From contig JAGXSU010000201.1 in the NCBI GenBank assembly GCA_018333785.1, positions 1-53,333 of the forward strand: a DNA stretch of 53,333 bases, in the 5' to 3' direction. Under the pieces are notes generated by a model. That model saw only the letters and a list, made by a program, of their open reading frames with translations. It was not told the DNA's origin and did no database searches. The DNA comes from Methylomicrobium sp. (GTDB lineage: Bacteria; Pseudomonadota; Gammaproteobacteria; Methylococcales; Methylomonadaceae). Of the stretch, positions 48,919 through 53,333 are shown piece after piece; position 1 is the first letter of the stretch, and each line of letters starts with the position of its first letter. Made by a program: the position numbers and the translations under genes.

Positions 48919-51181
48919 AAACTCGACTCCGATAGTTTCAGACCTGGTTTTACTCGGCGGTGGCCATGCCAACATTCAGGTCTTGAAGATGCTGACCATG
49001 AATCCAATCGGCGGTCTTAGAATCACCTTAATATCCGATCAAACCCATTCACCTTATTCCGGGATGATACCCGGCTATTTGGCGGGTTATTATGCCTATG
49101 AAGACTGCCATTTTGATTTAAGGCGTATCTGCGAGGAACTCGGCCAGCGGTTTATCAAAGCCAAGATTACTGGTATCGATCCGCTACTTAAAAAAATTCG
49201 ACTGGAAAACAGGCCGGAAGTCAGTTACGACTGCGCGTCCATTAACGTGGGTATTGAGCCTCAAAGCATTGAAAATTCATCTCCAGAGGCGGCTTTAAAA
49301 CTTATCCCGCTGAAACCGATTTCCAGGTTTATCGAGCATTGGGATCGGTTGATCGCCGACTTAAACGCTTATCAAGGCAGCGATATGCTACAGATAGCCG
49401 TTGTTGGAGCCGGTGCCTCCGGGGTTGAAATCTCAATTATCCTGAAAATGCTAATCGACCAAAACCAATGGAATGCCGAAGTGAGCCTGATCCACAGGCA
49501 TGAATTTCTGGTCTCCGCGAAAGACCATTCGACCCAAAGAAGACTGTCTATCACACTTAAAAATATGGACATTAACGTCTTTAAAAATACCCAGGCCCTT
49601 AAGGAACAAGAAAAGGGCTTGGTGCTTAAAGATGAACAAGGACGGGTTCAGACTAAAGATTTTTTCAGGGTACTGACGGCTACTCAAGCTGCTGCCCCGC
49701 AGTGGTTTAAACACGCAGGGCTGCCGGTAAACCCGGACGGTTTTTTAAAGGTCACCGAAAAACTGCTGGTTGAAAATGAAACAGCACTGTTTGCTGCCGG
49801 AGATTGCATACACTTTTCGCCGTCTCCGTTGAAAAAAGCGGGTGTTTATGCGGTCCGTCAAGGGATGCTACTTGAGCACAATATCCGTGCATTTTTTACC
49901 GGAAAGTCCGTGTTAAAAACCTTTCATCCCAAGAAAAATGTGTTGTCTTTAATCACCATAGGCGAGCGCCAGGCCTTGGTTCATCAGGACAGCGCATCGA
50001 TCCTCAGATGGATGTGGCCTTCATTGTTATGGACGGTTAAAGATGGGATAGACAGGCGTTTTATGAAACGTTTTCAGGCCAGGACTTTTAGCAGGAAACC
50101 CCAGCAGGTTGATACGTTAATGCCAGCACCCAAAACCACGCTGGTTCCTGAAGACTGGGAAAGCAATACCTGCGGGGGATGCGGCAGTAAGCTTGCAGCA
50201 TCTACGTTAATGCTGAGCCTGAATAAACTGGACATTCCCGATGATGACGCGGTATTGCTGGGTGTTAAAGATGGCGAAGACTGCGCGTTGACCCGATTTT
50301 CCGAACATCGCCTGTGCCTGCAAAGCATCGATCAATTCCGTTCGTTTATTTCAGACCCTTACTTGCTGGGGCAAATTGCCACCCAGCATGCGTTAAGCGA
50401 CATCTATGCGATGGGCGGTGTTGCCAAAACCGCACAAGTCGGCCTGACACTTAGGGCCGCAAACAAAAAGATTCATCAGGAAGATATTTTTCAAGTAATG
50501 TCGGGCGTGCTGGATATTCTTAGCAATAGCGGAGCTTGCCTGGTCGGCGGCCATACCGGAGAAGGCGCGGAGTTGGCTATTGCGATTGCGGTACAGGGTG
50601 AAGTCGCGCCGGATCAGGTTTTAAGAAAACAGCTCACTCAATCGGGAAACAGCCTGATACTCACCAAGCCGATCGGCACCGGCGTTATCTTTGCCGCCAA
50701 TATGCGGGCCCAGGCCAATGGCAAGCTGGTGGATGAGGCGCTTTCAAGCATGTTGCAATCCAATAAAACAGCGATGGAAGTCCTCAAATGCTTTGACGTG
50801 TCGGGATGCACCGATATTACCGGTTTTGGCTTGTTAGGCCATGCGTTTGAAATGTTGGGAAAAAACAGCGAAGGTACTTTGGGTATTAAAATCGACTACA
50901 AGGCGATACCCGTCTTCGATGGTATTGGCGAGTTATTTGCCAAGGGTTATTACGCCTCTATTGCTGATAAAAACTATGAGTCTTTACGTAGTGCACTCAG
51001 CAGTGAGGTGATCAATCAAAAGTTTCCTGCGCTGTTTGATCCGCAAACCAGCGGCGGCCTTTTGTTTTCAGTACCAACCCATCAGACAGAAGAATGCCTA
51101 AAAACGCTTCATCAACAGGGTGTAGCTCAAGCTTGTGTAATAGGAGAAGTGATCGATGTGCATAAAATAATAATTCTTTGA
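48911..51181 (+). CDS. selD: Selenide, water dikinase fused to an N-terminal NDH-2-like flavoprotein
   Basis: A 756-residue fusion. Residues about 1-375 are a pyridine nucleotide-disulphide-type oxidoreductase (VLLGGGHANIQVLKML at the N-terminus, AVVGAGASGVEISI near 160, FAAGDCIHF near 295). Residues about 415-756 are SelD. The active-site loop reads CGGCGSK: Cys424 and Lys427 align with E. coli Cys17 and Lys20, so Cys, not selenocysteine, is used. Further SelD motifs are HALSDIYAMGG, GGHTGEGAELAIA and DPQTSGGLLF. It makes selenophosphate from selenide and ATP. The flavoprotein half may supply reduced selenium; that is inference. The fusion type is known in several bacterial groups. Confidence 0.95.
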   Translation: MNKNSTPIVSDLVLLGGGHANIQVLKMLTMNPIGGLRITLISDQTHSPYSGMIPGYLAGYYAYEDCHFDLRRICEELGQRFIKAKITGIDPLLKKIRLENRPEVSYDCASINVGIEPQSIENSSPEAALKLIPLKPISRFIEHWDRLIADLNAYQGSDMLQIAVVGAGASGVEISIILKMLIDQNQWNAEVSLIHRHEFLVSAKDHSTQRRLSITLKNMDINVFKNTQALKEQEKGLVLKDEQGRVQTKDFFRVLTATQAAAPQWFKHAGLPVNPDGFLKVTEKLLVENETALFAAGDCIHFSPSPLKKAGVYAVRQGMLLEHNIRAFFTGKSVLKTFHPKKNVLSLITIGERQALVHQDSASILRWMWPSLLWTVKDGIDRRFMKRFQARTFSRKPQQVDTLMPAPKTTLVPEDWESNTCGGCGSKLAASTLMLSLNKLDIPDDDAVLLGVKDGEDCALTRFSEHRLCLQSIDQFRSFISDPYLLGQIATQHALSDIYAMGGVAKTAQVGLTLRAANKKIHQEDIFQVMSGVLDILSNSGACLVGGHTGEGAELAIAIAVQGEVAPDQVLRKQLTQSGNSLILTKPIGTGVIFAANMRAQANGKLVDEALSSMLQSNKTAMEVLKCFDVSGCTDITGFGLLGHAFEMLGKNSEGTLGIKIDYKAIPVFDGIGELFAKGYYASIADKNYESLRSALSSEVINQKFPALFDPQTSGGLLFSVPTHQTEECLKTLHQQGVAQACVIGEVIDVHKIIIL

Positions 51182-51269
51182 TTAAATTCGCCTGTTATTA
51201 ACAACTGAACTTTCCCAGTTTTTTAGGGTTGTCCACGCTTGTTAGAGAGCGTTGTTTGTATTAATGGTT

Positions 51270-51430
51270 ACCGTCGTTCCGGCAGGGATTGCCGAACCAA
51301 TCCGCCGGTAGCGGATTGACACTCGCCCGAAGGGTGCCGGGAAGGACAGCCCGGCATGAGCCCAGAAGCCATGGATGGCGAGGGCTGTAGCACGTACTTG
51401 TGTCCTGGATCCCGGTGATATTCCAGGCAT
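51270..51430. repeat. Third copy of the MITE core, without recognisable ends
   Basis: GTCGTTCCGGCAGGGATTGCCG (positions 51274-51294), AGCCATGGATGGCGAGGGC and TTGTGTCCTGGATCCCGG match the cores of the elements at 7631 and 16940. The CCTGATTATAAAG-type termini and an 8-bp target duplication are not found here. An extra GC-rich segment (GCGGATTGACACTCGCCCGAA) is inserted. It is probably an older or composite copy. Confidence 0.6.
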
Positions 51431-51445
51431 TTGATCTAGCAGGTC

Positions 51446-51477
51446 GCCCAACTTGACTGATAGCATTCAAGTTGGGC
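51446..51477 (-). terminator. Hairpin downstream of katG
   Basis: GCCCAACTTGA and TCAAGTTGGGC form a perfect 11-bp stem with a 10-base loop, starting 17 bases after the katG stop on the minus strand. No T-run follows in that direction, so it may be a 3'-end stabiliser or a Rho-assisted terminator. Confidence 0.5.
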
Positions 51478-51493
51478 TCCATACAAAACAAAG

Positions 51494-53333
<1,840 letters not shown>

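Larger units (their letters stand above)
51182..51493. other. Convergent intergenic region with repeat core and hairpin
   Basis: It lies between the convergent selD and katG genes. It contains the third, degraded copy of the MITE core (51270-51430) and the katG-side hairpin (51446-51477). The 74- and 76-codon frames across it read through the repeat and are not genes. Confidence 0.5.

Noticed and set aside
51242-51491. Minus-strand frames of 74 and 76 codons
   Set aside because: They translate the repeat core and the katG-side hairpin.

Overview
The window looks like chromosomal DNA of a gammaproteobacterium, most likely a methanotroph of the Methylococcales. This placement is inference. It rests on the secreted protein with a VPLP-type PEP-CTERM tail, intergenic repeats of a kind I associate with that group, the wide set of redox enzymes, and moderate GC. 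No pmo, mxa or xox gene is present to prove it. I see no tRNA, rRNA, CRISPR array or prophage.

Layout. 1-5.5 kb: a Crp/Fnr-type regulator, a CHASE3/PAS hybrid histidine kinase and a REC-PAS response regulator. 5.9-7.5 kb: an envelope or stress set (DUF4398 lipoprotein, DUF4398-OmpA lipoprotein, small coiled-coil protein), then a 173-bp MITE-like element with an 8-bp target duplication. 7.9-8.9 kb: a zinc alcohol dehydrogenase. 8.9-16.4 kb, minus strand: a tightly overlapping operon for a hydrogenase-4/complex-I-like membrane complex (hyfB-C-E-F-G-I type). Its large subunit has lost all four nickel-ligand cysteines, and the operon opens with an unannotated 55-codon ORF. 16.5-18.4 kb: palindromic AT-rich sites, a second MITE copy, and a membrane-anchored protein with a HupE/UreJ-family protein. 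18.7-21 kb: an adenylate-forming ligase-like gene and a small secreted protein. 21.5-25 kb: a cluster of a TiaS-like protein, an ECF-S-like membrane protein and a TonB-dependent receptor with 19 consecutive glycines. 25-27.6 kb: LysR, azoreductase and pirin. 27.7-32 kb: an HTH protein, a DUF2541 protein, a PEP-CTERM protein, a PfkB kinase and a GntR/UTRA regulator.

32.1-38.2 kb, minus strand: the operon I find most interesting. It runs from a catalase-fold haem protein, through two dihaem cytochrome lipoproteins of the RoxA / fatty-acid dioxygenase-diol synthase type, to an MFS transporter. I propose lipid-hydroperoxide (oxylipin) chemistry or oxidative attack on a hydrophobic substrate. 39-44.2 kb: a 1740-residue DUF4011-helicase-Vsr protein resembling the single-gene Hhe antiphage system. 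44.9-53.3 kb: a VTT membrane domain fused to a MerA/Lpd-like flavoprotein, a small Tyr/Arg-rich secreted protein, the selenium pair mnmH-selD (SelD fused to an NDH-2-like flavoprotein), and the 3' part of katG, which runs off the window.

Together the genes describe an accessory redox and stress region: several haem and flavin enzymes, ion-pumping membrane modules, selenium tRNA modification, one defence gene, and at least two families of short dispersed repeats.
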